Below are positions 54,823 through 63,995 of a DNA stretch of 64,000 nucleotides, piece after piece. Each line of letters starts with the position of its first letter. Position 1 is the first letter of the stretch. Origin of the DNA: JBBATK01 sp040398805 (GTDB lineage: Bacteria > Bacteroidota > Ignavibacteria > Kapaibacteriales > NICIL-2); NCBI GenBank assembly GCA_040398805.1, contig JBBATK010000010.1, forward strand, positions 29,664-93,663, given 5' to 3'. The notes beneath the pieces were generated by a model, which worked only from the letters and a program-made list of their open reading frames with translations, ran no database searches and had not been told where the DNA came from. A program made the position numbers and the translations under genes.

Positions 54823-55319
54823 GGTGTCTCGTTTCCTTTCTTTTCCCTCCGCAGGGTCCGGAAGAATGTCCGCAAGAGCTCCGCACTCTGCTCTGCCATC
54901 ACACCTGCGCGCACATCGCACTGATGATTGAGCCGGATGTCGTGCGTGATGCGGTAGAGGGTCTGCACAGCGCCTGCTTTGGGATCGTCGGCACCGTACA
55001 CCACCCGTGGTATGCGCGCATTCACGATAGCCCCTGCACACATGGCGCAGGGCTCGAGCGTCACATACAGCGTGCAGTCCAGCAGCCGACGACCAAGCTG
55101 TGCAGCGGCTTCCTCGATGGCCAGGATCTCCGCATGCGCCAACGCCGTGTTGCGCTCCTCGATGCGATTGGATCCACGCGCAATGATCCGTCCGCCGCAA
55201 ACGATGACGCACCCGATGGGCACTTCGCCGCGCGCTCCCGCTGCTTGCGCTTCACTCAACGCCGCTTCCATCCATCGTTCGTCCGACAGGCGTTCGTCCA
55301 CCATCTGCTGGTCAGGCAT
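54819..55319 (-). CDS. tadA: tRNA adenosine(34) deaminase
   Basis: TadA deaminates the wobble adenosine of tRNA-Arg(ACG) to inosine. The 166-residue cytidine-deaminase-fold protein has the zinc and catalytic motifs AHAEILAI (HAE) and TLEPCAMCAGAIVNARI (PCxxC), plus VVYGADDPKAGA. EVPIGCVIV marks the first strand. Its start overlaps the NUDIX gene by eight bases and its stop overlaps rsmI. Confidence 0.93.
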   Translation of the reverse strand: MPDQQMVDERLSDERWMEAALSEAQAAGARGEVPIGCVIVCGGRIIARGSNRIEERNTALAHAEILAIEEAAAQLGRRLLDCTLYVTLEPCAMCAGAIVNARIPRVVYGADDPKAGAVQTLYRITHDIRLNHQCDVRAGVMAEQSAELLRTFFRTLRREKKGNETP

Positions 55320-55758
55320 CGTCGCCTCCGCTCCATGATTGACCGGCGAGAATGGAGGGCAGTTCCGCGCAAAGGTCGATGTTACCCGCGAGCATGTCGT
55401 ACTCGGACACCACAGACGCGTCCACCCAGCGGATGTCCTCGAACACATTATTCGTGCAGTCGCCGTCCCATGCATGCACCAGATAGAACCGCACGCTGAA
55501 CACTCCGCCATCGGCATAGGTACTGCTTTCTGTGCGGATGTGGGTGATCCGTGTGGCGCGGATGGAGAGCTCTTCGAACAGCTCGCGGCGCAGGGTGTCT
55601 GCGTCATCTTCGCCACGTTCGCGTTTGCCTCCGGGGAACTCCCACTTGAGTTCATAGCGGGAGCCGCGCTTCCGCTGGCAGACGAGGACGGATGAGCCTC
55701 GAACAAGGATGCCGACGGCGACGGAGATCTCAAGGACAGGATCAGAGTTCAACGACAT
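55312..55758 (-). CDS. NUDIX hydrolase, MutT-like
   Basis: A 148-residue (d)NTP pyrophosphohydrolase. The Nudix box is visible as GGKRERGEDDADTLRRELFE followed by ELSI, with Ser in place of the usual Gly in the final EExGU part. The N-terminus VAVGILVRGSSVLVCQRKRGS and WEFPGGK resemble MutT/8-oxo-dGTPases. Substrate is not certain. It overlaps both the MBL gene (17 bases) upstream and tadA (eight bases) downstream, indicating one transcript. Confidence 0.88.
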   Translation of the reverse strand: MSLNSDPVLEISVAVGILVRGSSVLVCQRKRGSRYELKWEFPGGKRERGEDDADTLRRELFEELSIRATRITHIRTESSTYADGGVFSVRFYLVHAWDGDCTNNVFEDIRWVDASVVSEYDMLAGNIDLCAELPSILAGQSWSGGDDA

Positions 55759-57124
55759 CTCCCTTCGCGGGATTCGTCACCGTCGCGAAACCGTCGTCGT
55801 GCAAACCGGTCTTCAACGCTTCCTGCGCATCGGGCTCGCCGTGCACAAGGAACACCTGTCCCACCGACGACGGCGTGAAGGCACGCAGGAACGCGCGCAG
55901 CTCCGCTTCGTCCGCATGCGCACTGAATCCGGAGATCTTCTCGATGGTGCCGCGCACGTGATGGGGCACGCCGTAGATATTGACGATCTCGTCGCCATCG
56001 GCCAGACGTCGTCCAAGAGTGTGCTGCGCATTGAAGCCCACGATGAGCACGGTGGTATGCTTGGACTCGATGTTGTTGGATAGATGATGAAGGATACGTC
56101 CGCTCTCGCACATGCCGCTCGCCGCGATGATGACGGCGGGACCGCGCTTGCCGTTGAGACGCTTGGACTCCTCGGCTTCGCGCACATACGTCAGCGAGGG
56201 GAACCCGAAGGGGTCCGCATCGCGCAGCATGAGGTGGCGGATATCGTCGTCGTAACACTCGGGGTGCATGCGATACACGTTCGTGGCGTTGATGGCCAGA
56301 GGAGAATCGACGTACACGGGGATGTCGGGAATGCGACCCGTATTGTACAATCCGTTCAGATGATAGACGATGTCCTGCGTGCGGCCGATGCTGAAGGCCG
56401 GGATCAGGAGTTTGCCATTCTCCTCCACCACCCGTTTGATCAGCGTCTCGAGCGTCTCGTCGAGATTCTCCATGCCCTCGTGTTGACGTCCTCCATAGGT
56501 CGACTCGCTGATGATGATGTCGGCGGTACCGGGGAATTCGGGATCGCGGAGAATAGGTCGGTCGGGTCTGCCGAGATCGCCCGTGAAACACAGTCTCACC
56601 GTCTTCGCGTTCTCTTTCAGCGTCAGCATCGTCACCGCCGAACCCAGGATATGTCCTGCATCAAAGAACCGTGCTTGGATTCCGGGTACCACGTCGAACG
56701 TGCGATGATAGCCGATGGTGGTGAAGAGCTCCAACGTCCGCGCAACATCTTTGGCGGTATACAACGGTTCGACCACATCCCTCCCGTGCTTGCGCAAGTG
56801 CTCGGCATCCTTCTCCTGGATCATGGCGCTGTCGGCCAGCATGATGGCGCATAGGTCCCGCGTAGCGCTCGTGGAGTAGATGGTACCGTCGAAGCCGCAC
56901 TTCACCAGGTGCGGAAGTCTCCCCGAATGATCGATATGCGCATGCGAGAGCACGACGGCGTCGATGGAGGCGGGATCGAAGGGGAAGGTGGCATTGATCC
57001 TGGCGGCTTCCGCCCTTCGGCCTTGGAAGAGTCCGCAGTCCAGAAGTATCCTCTTGCCCGCGCATTCCACAAGGTGCATGGAGCCCGTGACGGTCTGTGC
57101 GGCTCCGTGGAATTCTATTCGCAT
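55742..57124 (-). CDS. MBL-fold beta-CASP RNA-processing hydrolase
   Basis: A 460-residue metallo-beta-lactamase with beta-CASP insert, of the Ysh1/CPSF-73-like bacterial group. Zinc motifs are LSHAHIDHSGRLPHL (HxHxDH), FTGDLGR and the C-terminal GFSAHADEAELRAFL; the beta-CASP and RMMBL parts include SESTYGGRQHE, PAFSIGRTQDIVYHL and IIAASGMCESGRILHHL. Members are nucleases acting on RNA ends or mRNA; the target here is unknown. First gene of the overlapping MBL-NUDIX-tadA-rsmI block. Confidence 0.93.
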   Translation of the reverse strand: MRIEFHGAAQTVTGSMHLVECAGKRILLDCGLFQGRRAEAARINATFPFDPASIDAVVLSHAHIDHSGRLPHLVKCGFDGTIYSTSATRDLCAIMLADSAMIQEKDAEHLRKHGRDVVEPLYTAKDVARTLELFTTIGYHRTFDVVPGIQARFFDAGHILGSAVTMLTLKENAKTVRLCFTGDLGRPDRPILRDPEFPGTADIIISESTYGGRQHEGMENLDETLETLIKRVVEENGKLLIPAFSIGRTQDIVYHLNGLYNTGRIPDIPVYVDSPLAINATNVYRMHPECYDDDIRHLMLRDADPFGFPSLTYVREAEESKRLNGKRGPAVIIAASGMCESGRILHHLSNNIESKHTTVLIVGFNAQHTLGRRLADGDEIVNIYGVPHHVRGTIEKISGFSAHADEAELRAFLRAFTPSSVGQVFLVHGEPDAQEALKTGLHDDGFATVTNPAKGDVVEL

Positions 57125-57297
57125 GTGGTTCCTTGTTGTGAGTGGATGACGGGTTGACGGCAGGTGCTGTTCCTACACGGTACGAGGGCGCTGCTTCACC
57201 CGGCATGGTCGTGCCCACGCTCAGGAGTGCGGGAACGATCGACGTGGCACGGACATAGCATCGCGCGAACATCGCACAAACGCCGTGGCGCGAACGC

Positions 57298-58203
57298 TTA
57301 CTTCTTGATGGCCTGCTCGTACACGGAGTAATTGGATGGGTCGAGCGTCCGCAAGGACTTCAACACGTCGGTGTTCTGCGATCCGCCGAAGATTTCCGTG
57401 AGCTCCGCAAGCTTGGCATCGAAGAACATCTGCATGAAGTAACTGCGCTGCGTGAGTTTCTTCTGTTTGAATTCCGCCATGCGTTCGAGCACTTTCTCCA
57501 ATCCTCTGGCCCCGGCCACCTTGTCCTTGCCATACACGCCGATGCCGTCGGCATGATAGTCGAACATGAGTTTGCGGAACTCTTCCATGCGCTGGTCGAG
57601 GAGCTCGCTCACGAGCGAGATCCGCGTGAACTCTCCGGGCTGTTGCACGGTCACCGCGTATCCGGCCGCGTTGTTGCCCGCACCGAGCTGCACGATGTCC
57701 CTGGCTTGCTGGTAATACTTCGTGCCGCTGAGCTGCTCGAAGCAGTCGGCATCCAGTCCAAGAGAGATGAAGTTGTACACATCAAGGACGGTGGAGAACT
57801 CTTCGAACTTCAGGTTCTGGTAATTCAGCTGCTGGTTCAAGGTGTAGGAGAACACCCAATCCTTGTCGAGCACCTTGAGCAGTGGCGACGTCATGCCGTT
57901 ATCGCAATTGGTCCGCATGTTGTAGAACAATCGCGCCTGATACCGACGTGCCTGCTGGTTGCCTGCCGTGATGTAGATGGTGACGTCGAGCGGGATCCGG
58001 GCGCCTTCCCAATCCGCACCGGTGAAGCGCTGACTTTGATAGTAGGTGTTCACGTCGTTCTGCATCGTGGCGATATCGTCGCGCTGATTGATCGGCAGCT
58101 GATCCACGTTGACGCTGACGGCTGCACGGAACTCTTGGGACTGGACATGTGGGGAAAAGAATAAAGCGCTTGCGACGATGGTGCTGAGCAGATATCTTGG
58201 CAT
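57298..58203 (-). CDS. porD: PorD-like T9SS protein (DUF4835)
   Basis: A 301-residue exported protein with signal peptide (MPRYLLSTIVASALFFSPHV). Family features of DUF4835 are AAVSVNVDQLPINQRDDIATMQNDV, WVFSYTLNQQLNYQNLKFEEFSTVLDVYNFISLGLD split through the protein, and YYQQARDIVQLG. DUF4835 members are annotated PorD and are linked to T9SS. Its presence fits the sorting-domain proteins in this window. AAGGAG precedes the ATG by seven bases. It is divergent from a beta-barrel/HHH pair by 56 bases. Confidence 0.82.
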   Translation of the reverse strand: MPRYLLSTIVASALFFSPHVQSQEFRAAVSVNVDQLPINQRDDIATMQNDVNTYYQSQRFTGADWEGARIPLDVTIYITAGNQQARRYQARLFYNMRTNCDNGMTSPLLKVLDKDWVFSYTLNQQLNYQNLKFEEFSTVLDVYNFISLGLDADCFEQLSGTKYYQQARDIVQLGAGNNAAGYAVTVQQPGEFTRISLVSELLDQRMEEFRKLMFDYHADGIGVYGKDKVAGARGLEKVLERMAEFKQKKLTQRSYFMQMFFDAKLAELTEIFGGSQNTDVLKSLRTLDPSNYSVYEQAIKK

Positions 58204-58259
58204 GGACTCACTCCTTCTTTTGGTTCTACCACCAGTTTGTTTCCCTGCGCGAGGTTTCG

Positions 58260-59102
58260 ATGAGGTACTCATCAAAATTAGTGCGCATGGGTCCGGCAGC
58301 CAATTTCTTTTTTGTGCTCGTGAGTCTCTTCCCGCCCTGTCTCACAGCGCAGTTCGGCTCGGCCCCCGCGCTTGTTCCGCTCACGTCCATCACCGGTCTC
58401 ACCTGTGTCTCGGGATACTCCCGATCACTCAGTCCCGGCCTGTCCGCCTGGGATACCGCCTGGCGGGTCTCGGTCATGACCTCTCCGTCGCCGTTCGGAC
58501 TGGTCGACCTGCAAACCCACACCGCCACTGCGTCCGGCGCGGTGTCGTCCGACATCGGCGTGGCACTCACCGCAGAGGCGTTCGGCGGATCCCTCTATCG
58601 CGAAACGGACTTCGCCGCTTCGGCTTCCGCTCGCGTCTCCCCACATGCCTCCATCGGCGCAGCGATCTCCTATGCTTCCATGTCCATCGTCTCGGACCGG
58701 AGCATTTCCGCGGTTCGATGCGACCTCGGCGCGAACCTGCAGGTATCGTCGCAATCCCGCGTCACCATCGCCTTTCACAACATCGGTCGCTCCGGAGTCC
58801 GGGAATTCGCGAGCACCATACCGCAGGATGTGGTCGTCGCCTACGGCACCCGGATCGACGACGACCTCGCCGTGGAAGCACTCTACGCCGTCGTCCTCCA
58901 ACGATCGCATTCCTTCCAATGCGCCGTGTCTCAGCGCATCGCCTCCGTCATCACCCTGCGCCTCGCCGCCGACGTCACTTCCACCTTGCTCGGTGCCGAC
59001 GTCGCCGTCGACATCGGCGCATCCGTCCGCATCTTCGGTTTCATGCACATGCATCCTGTCCTTGGACTGCGCTCCGGAGGAGGTGTGTCATGGAGCGGAT
59101 GA
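58260..59102 (+). CDS. Probable outer-membrane beta-barrel protein
   Basis: A 280-residue protein with a signal peptide (residues about 10-30, ANFFFVLVSLFPPCLTAQ). The mature part is a series of short strands and Ser/Ala-rich turns (VSSDIGVALTAEAFGG, ASIGAAISYASMSIV, DLGANLQVSSQSRVTIAFHNIG, HPVLGLRSGGGVSW) like PorV/PorQ-type barrels of Bacteroidota, but no exact family is assigned. GAGG lies before the ATG at 58260. Its stop overlaps the start of the HHH protein gene by 13 bases. Confidence 0.65.
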   Translation: MRYSSKLVRMGPAANFFFVLVSLFPPCLTAQFGSAPALVPLTSITGLTCVSGYSRSLSPGLSAWDTAWRVSVMTSPSPFGLVDLQTHTATASGAVSSDIGVALTAEAFGGSLYRETDFAASASARVSPHASIGAAISYASMSIVSDRSISAVRCDLGANLQVSSQSRVTIAFHNIGRSGVREFASTIPQDVVVAYGTRIDDDLAVEALYAVVLQRSHSFQCAVSQRIASVITLRLAADVTSTLLGADVAVDIGASVRIFGFMHMHPVLGLRSGGGVSWSG

Positions 59103-61396
59103 ACCACGTGCTCATGTCCGTGCTGAGAATGGTGACGCCGATGACCGCATACCGTTGCCCCATCGTGCGGCAGTCCGTGTCCCGTCATCGGATGCATCTT
59201 CAGGGCGCACACGCTGCACGCTGCGCGTGGGCGCGTGTGCTTCGGCGGTCCACCGCTCCCCGACATCTTCGTATGGACCTTCGTGTGGGTCGTCGTGTGG
59301 GACTTCGCGTGGGTCTCGTGTGCATCCTGACGTTGATGCTTGCAGGCGCGGTCCGCGCGCAGGACGTCGAACGCGGCTTGGAGCGGAATCTGGAACAGCA
59401 CGCAGAGGAAAGCGGCGCCTCCGCCGAAGGGGACGACATCGACGAGCTCATGCGCCACCCGTTGGACCTTGCCTCTCTGCCCCTTCCTCGCTTACTCTCC
59501 TTTCCCGGTATGACGCCGTCATTGGCCCGAAGAATCCGCGGCTCGGTGCGACGCGGTTCCTGGGGAACGGTGCGCGAGCTGTGCGATTCCCTGCGGATCA
59601 TCGACCCTCTTCGCAGCTATCTCATCCTCGGAACGTCCATCCGAACACGAGCATCCGCGACATCCGCGACATCGACGTCAGGCGCTGCCGGCAGCGCAGG
59701 GATCGATGACGACGATTCTCCGTCGCATCCGTCCGCCCCCGACTCCTCGATGGTCGTCTCGCTGCGCTCGCGTGTGCTGCGACTGCTCGACGTCACCCGA
59801 GGGGAACGGGAGAAGCGCATGCTCGGATCGCCGTACGACATGACGCATCGTCTGCGCATGAGCGCCTCGTGGGTCGATCTCGGTGTGGTATGCTCGAAGG
59901 ACGCGCACGAGGCCTCGCTCACCGACTTCGTCTCGGGATTCGTTCGCATGCGACCGCTGAGCGGACTCCGCTGCATCATCGGTGATTATCTCGTGGACGA
60001 AGGACTTGGCTCCTTGTCCTCGCGGTCCGCACGACAGAGCAAAGGCAGTGCGACGACGGAGACATGCATGCGCGTGGGCGGCGGACTCCTTCCGTCCACC
60101 GGCACGCTGCCCCTGCGCATGTATCGCGGCATCGCCGCACAGGTCGATCATGTATGGACGAACGGATTCGTCCGTGCATGGTGCGGCTACTCCCGGTTCC
60201 GGCGCGCTGCACGTGTGGATTCCATCAGCGGCGAGATCTCCTCGATCGACCTCACGGACCTCCATCGCACCCGGGAAGAAATCCGCGCGCTCCGGCCGGT
60301 CGACGAGATGTCGATCCTCGGCGGGTGCGACCTGCGATGGACGTCGCTCCGCGTGAGCGTTGCGGCGATGCGTCGCGGCTACGACCGTCCTCTCGCACTC
60401 GATGAAACAGGAACTGCACGGGTGGCTAGCGGACCCTTCGCGAGCGCCTTCGCGGAGGTTCAGCTATGGTCAGGTCGCACCCGTCACGGGCTCGGCAGGA
60501 TCTCTGCGGAAGGATCGGATGCCACATCCGTCGATGCCGTCGTGAACGCGGAACTCGTGCGCGACTCCCTTGGTCGATGCGGATTCATCAGCACGCTCGT
60601 CATCGATGCTGCGCACTCCACTCTCGTGGTCCGTGCCCGCACCGCGCACCCCGACCTGAGGCCGCCCATGGGCTCCGCCCTCACGGAATTCGGGTCGCTG
60701 GGCAACGAAGACGGTGTCTATGCCGGACTTCGGACACGAATGGCCGGAGGTGCGACGGTTCGCGCCTATGCGGATGTCTTCCGCTCACGTCTCCCGCGAT
60801 GGTTGATGCCGGTACCGACATCCGGCATCGAACTCTTCGGCGAAGCCGCATGGAACGTCTCTTCCGTCGCGTCCCTCCGGGTGCGGGCGACGCATCGGGA
60901 ACGGACGGAATCGGAGAGATCGGCGGACGAGGTATTACGAAGCTATCGCGAAGCGTTTTCCGGCGGCCGTGTGGTGGTCGATCATCGATGCTCGGAGGCG
61001 CTTCACCTATCGGTCCGAGCCGACATCGTCTCCCGTTTTCGCGTGCGGTCGGACAGCATGCCGGTGGGGAGTGCCATCGGCTTCGAAGTGGACTGGAGGG
61101 TGAATCCGTTCCTCCGCGTGCGGGCGAGGTCCACGCTGTTCTCCACTGCCGGTTATGCCACGGCCGTGAGCGTGGCGGAAGTGGCGGCACCGGGCAGCAT
61201 GCGGCTCGTGCCACTGTACGATGATGGCATGCGCAGCACCTGCACCGTGGAACTTGCTCCTACTGACGGATTCCGGTGTTGGTTACGATTGGAGATGACG
61301 GAAAAGAACTCGACGACGACCATGGGAAGTTCGATTACGGAGACGCAGGGTGCGCGTCAGCGTACCGTCCTCTTGCAAACGGAACTTCGCTTGTGA
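59090..61396 (+). CDS. Helix-hairpin-helix outer-membrane protein
   Basis: A 768-residue protein. Residues near 116-175 carry a helix-hairpin-helix pair (HPLDLASLPLPRLLSFPG, ARRIRGSVRRGSWGTVRELCD), followed by a long beta-rich region (about 200-768) with typical outer-membrane strands. This HHH-plus-barrel layout recurs in Bacteroidota with unknown role. GGAGGAGG lies six bases before the ATG at 59090, giving an unusual Arg/His-rich 60-residue extension before a normal signal (VGLVCILTLMLAGAVRAQ); an internal ATG at 59273 would start directly at that signal. Function is unknown. Confidence 0.72.
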   Translation: MERMNHVLMSVLRMVTPMTAYRCPIVRQSVSRHRMHLQGAHAARCAWARVLRRSTAPRHLRMDLRVGRRVGLRVGLVCILTLMLAGAVRAQDVERGLERNLEQHAEESGASAEGDDIDELMRHPLDLASLPLPRLLSFPGMTPSLARRIRGSVRRGSWGTVRELCDSLRIIDPLRSYLILGTSIRTRASATSATSTSGAAGSAGIDDDDSPSHPSAPDSSMVVSLRSRVLRLLDVTRGEREKRMLGSPYDMTHRLRMSASWVDLGVVCSKDAHEASLTDFVSGFVRMRPLSGLRCIIGDYLVDEGLGSLSSRSARQSKGSATTETCMRVGGGLLPSTGTLPLRMYRGIAAQVDHVWTNGFVRAWCGYSRFRRAARVDSISGEISSIDLTDLHRTREEIRALRPVDEMSILGGCDLRWTSLRVSVAAMRRGYDRPLALDETGTARVASGPFASAFAEVQLWSGRTRHGLGRISAEGSDATSVDAVVNAELVRDSLGRCGFISTLVIDAAHSTLVVRARTAHPDLRPPMGSALTEFGSLGNEDGVYAGLRTRMAGGATVRAYADVFRSRLPRWLMPVPTSGIELFGEAAWNVSSVASLRVRATHRERTESERSADEVLRSYREAFSGGRVVVDHRCSEALHLSVRADIVSRFRVRSDSMPVGSAIGFEVDWRVNPFLRVRARSTLFSTAGYATAVSVAEVAAPGSMRLVPLYDDGMRSTCTVELAPTDGFRCWLRLEMTEKNSTTTMGSSITETQGARQRTVLLQTELRL
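59279..59314. repeat. Three imperfect 12-base tandem units before the HHH-protein signal peptide
   Basis: CTTCGTGTGGGT, CGTCGTGTGGGA and CTTCGCGTGGGT encode LRVG-RRVG-LRVG. The array lies just after the internal ATG at 59273. Confidence 0.75.
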
Positions 61397-61421
61397 GAGT
61401 TGACGCGAAGAATCCGGTCCT

Positions 61422-63218
61422 TTAGATGGACACCGTCTCGGCGTTCATCGCCTCGAGGTTCTTGACGATGGCGTTCAGACATCCGGAACCCAGAGCACCG
61501 TCGATGACGCGATGATCGTAGGTGATGGACACATACATCATGTGTCGGATGAGGATGGCGTCTTCGCCGTTGATCTCACGGACCACCGGGCGTTTCTGGA
61601 CGGCGTACACGCCGATGATGGCGGTTTGCGGTTGATTGATGACCGGAGTTCCGAAGAGCGAGCCCCAGGGTCCCATGTTCGTCAGCGAAATGGTACCGCC
61701 TTGGATATCATCCGGACTGAGCTTCTTGGAACGGGCACGACTTGCCAGATCGTTGATGGAAGCGGCGATGCCATGGGTGCTGAGCATCTCCGATTTCTTG
61801 ATGACGGGAACGATGAGGTTGCCGTCCGGCAACAACGTTGCGAAGCCAAGGTTCACGTTCTTGTACCGGATGATGTTCGATCCGTCCACGCTGACATTGA
61901 CGAGCGGGAACTGCTTCACCGCATCGACGATGGCTTGAACGAAGAACGGGGTGAGTGTGAGCTTGAAACCATGCTGCTTCTCGAACGATCCCTTACGGCT
62001 TTCACGCAGTCGCACGATACCCGTGATGTCCGCCTCGGCCACACTCGTCACGTGCGGTGACGTGAGCTTGGAGCGCACCATGTGATCGGCGATGAGCGTG
62101 CGTACACGGTCCATGGGGATCACTTCCCTGTCGGATCCTCCATCGCTTCCCATACTGAGGGTCGGCGCTGACGGTGCGGTTGCCGACGGAGTAGCGGCGC
62201 TCGGAGCACCAATGCTCGGTGCAGCAACGGACGGGACGGGGGCGGCCACCGGTCGCGCGCCGCGGTTTGCGATATACGCAGAGAGATCGTTTTTCGTCAC
62301 CCTACCGCCGATACCCGTGCCGGCGATGGCATCGAGCTCAGCAAGGGAGACGCCTTCCGCTTGAGCGATGGTACGGACGAGCGGTGAGTAGAATCTGTTT
62401 CCTGAAGTCCGCGGTATGGGCTGTCCCGCAGCATGCGCACCATTGGTCGCAGCAACGGCCTGCAGCACGGTGGCAGCCGGGACGGAGACCGGAGCGGGAG
62501 CGACAGCACCGACAGCCGATGCGCTCGCCGGGCCTGGTGCAGGAACCGGTGCGGAGGATGCAGCTGCTGTGGAAGCGACGGCGGCTCCGGACGAGATTCG
62601 TGCCAGGACTTTGCCCACTTCCATGACGTCGCCTTCATTGGCAAGACGCTCGACGAGCGTTCCTGCAACAGGCGACGGGACTTCGGTATCCACCTTGTCC
62701 GTGGAAATCTCCAGCAAGGTCTCATCACGCTCTACCCGGTCACCGATATTCTTCAACCACCGAAGCACCTTGCCTTCTTGAATGGACTCTCCCATCTTCG
62801 GCATCACGACGTCGATGGCACCCNNNNNNNNNNNNNNNNNNNNNNNNNNNNNNNNNNNNNNNNNNNNNNNNNNNNNNNNNNNNNNNNNNNNNNNNNNNNN
62901 NNNNNNNNNNNNNNNNNNNNNNNCAGGAGCGGGAGCAGCTGCAACCACCGGTGCTGAGGGAGCGCTGACGACATCGGCGGCGGAATTGCCGATGATGGCG
63001 ATGACTTTGCCGACTTCGACCGTATCGTTTTCTTGGAAGAGAAGCTGCGCCACAACGCCCGCGACGGGCGATGGTACTTCCGTGTCCACTTTGTCCGTAG
63101 ATATCTCAAGGAGCGTTTCATCGCGCTCGATGGTGTCACCCGGTTTCTTCAACCAGCGAAGTATCTTTCCTTCTTGAATACTCTCGCCCATTTTGGGCAT
63201 AACAACTTCTACAGACAT
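61422..63218 (-). CDS. 2-oxoacid dehydrogenase E2 with two lipoyl domains, interrupted by a scaffold gap
   Basis: Dihydrolipoyl acyltransferase core of a pyruvate, 2-oxoglutarate or branched-chain dehydrogenase complex; which one cannot be told. Two lipoyl domains (VVMPKMGESIQEGK, lipoyl Lys in EISTDKVDTEVPSPVAG) are nearly identical and are separated by Ala/Pro linkers and the N gap. A peripheral-subunit-binding domain (FYSPLVRTIAQAEGVSLAEL, GTGIGGRVTKNDL) and the catalytic domain with DHRVIDGALG follow. The frame stays open across 100 Ns, but the true linker length is unknown. GGAG precedes the ATG at 63218. E1 and E3 are not in the window. Confidence 0.92.
   Translation of the reverse strand: MSVEVVMPKMGESIQEGKILRWLKKPGDTIERDETLLEISTDKVDTEVPSPVAGVVAQLLFQENDTVEVGKVIAIIGNSAADVVSAPSAPVVAAAPAPXXXXXXXXXXXXXXXXXXXXXXXXXXXXXXXXXXGAIDVVMPKMGESIQEGKVLRWLKNIGDRVERDETLLEISTDKVDTEVPSPVAGTLVERLANEGDVMEVGKVLARISSGAAVASTAAASSAPVPAPGPASASAVGAVAPAPVSVPAATVLQAVAATNGAHAAGQPIPRTSGNRFYSPLVRTIAQAEGVSLAELDAIAGTGIGGRVTKNDLSAYIANRGARPVAAPVPSVAAPSIGAPSAATPSATAPSAPTLSMGSDGGSDREVIPMDRVRTLIADHMVRSKLTSPHVTSVAEADITGIVRLRESRKGSFEKQHGFKLTLTPFFVQAIVDAVKQFPLVNVSVDGSNIIRYKNVNLGFATLLPDGNLIVPVIKKSEMLSTHGIAASINDLASRARSKKLSPDDIQGGTISLTNMGPWGSLFGTPVINQPQTAIIGVYAVQKRPVVREINGEDAILIRHMMYVSITYDHRVIDGALGSGCLNAIVKNLEAMNAETVSI
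62824..62923. other. Scaffold gap of 100 Ns
   Basis: Exactly 100 N characters, the conventional gap of unknown size, fall in the first Ala/Pro linker between the two lipoyl domains. The near-identical repeats on both sides probably broke the assembly. Confidence 0.97.
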
Positions 63219-63254
63219 GTATTCGTTCTCCGTGTATGGCGTTCCTGAGGTCGG

Positions 63255-63285
63255 CAAAAATAGCACCCTTGGCTTACCTGACCAA
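63255..63285 (-). promoter_or_regulatory. Bacteroidota-type promoter of the E2 gene
   Basis: On the minus strand TTG (63285-63283), a 20-base spacer and TATTTTTG (63262-63255) fit the TTG/TAnnTTTG consensus. The predicted start near 63249 gives a leader of about 30 bases. The rest of the 333-base interval 63219-63551 shows nothing else. Confidence 0.6.
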
Positions 63286-63551
63286 CAAAGCACGCGGACA
63301 ACGGCTTGGCATCTGGCGGTTGTTCGGAAACTCGGCGTTGCCCGTTGCGCCGTGGCGCTGACCAGGCAATCGTACGGATCAAAGGAGCGCGCCACTGATA
63401 AGGATCATTGGTGCGGTTCGATGGTGAGTTCCAAGGTAACGAGTCCATGACATCCGACCTACAAGCGAACGTTCAAGCGGATGTCCGAACCGACCCCTGA
63501 CGTGACCCGAACCAGACTCTTGCGCAGGCGCGTCGGGGAAGCGTATGGGTA

Positions 63552-63995
63552 TCAGGCCGAGGTGTCGGCGTCATTGCGGTCCAGGAACTGACCACGTTCC
63601 AAGTAGTCTTCCAGGGAGTTCAGCACCCACAACCACCCGTTGTAGAGTTCGTCGTAATCCTGCTTGGATTTGATACGCCAATGACGGACGAAGATGGTAC
63701 TCTCCCGGCGGTTGTTCTTGACGAACTTGATGACGACTTCCGAGCCGGGCTTGTGGCGAGGATTCTTCCATTCCAAGCGCCAGAGCTCCCGAGGGTGGAT
63801 CTCCATGAACTCGGCATCGGCGCCATTGGCGGATTGATACCGTCCACCCACTTCCGCTTGCAGTGTCGTCGGGGCATTCATCCACACGCGTCGGTCTTCA
63901 TCCCGCTCCATGGCTTCGTACAAGCGCTGGATGGGAGCTTTGATGGTGCGTCGCAGCTGCAACACATAGGTTCCGCTCGTAGGTGTGTAGGACAT
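63552..63995 (-). CDS. SRPBCC/AHSA1-like domain protein
   Basis: A 147-residue protein with the SRPBCC (START-like) fold pattern: YVLQLRRTIKAPIQRLYEAM at the start, RVWMNAPTTLQAEVGGRYQSA, FMEIHPRELWRLEWKNP, and a C-terminal helix NGWLWVLNSLEDYLERG. Such proteins bind hydrophobic ligands or act as Hsp90 co-chaperone-like factors; the ligand is unknown. It begins five bases from the window edge and appears complete. Confidence 0.85.
   Translation of the reverse strand: MSYTPTSGTYVLQLRRTIKAPIQRLYEAMERDEDRRVWMNAPTTLQAEVGGRYQSANGADAEFMEIHPRELWRLEWKNPRHKPGSEVVIKFVKNNRRESTIFVRHWRIKSKQDYDELYNGWLWVLNSLEDYLERGQFLDRNDADTSA

Noticed and set aside
58109..59089. N-terminal extension of the HHH protein frame
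   Set aside because: This part is a shadow of the beta-barrel gene in another frame; a strong ribosome site supports the start at 59090.
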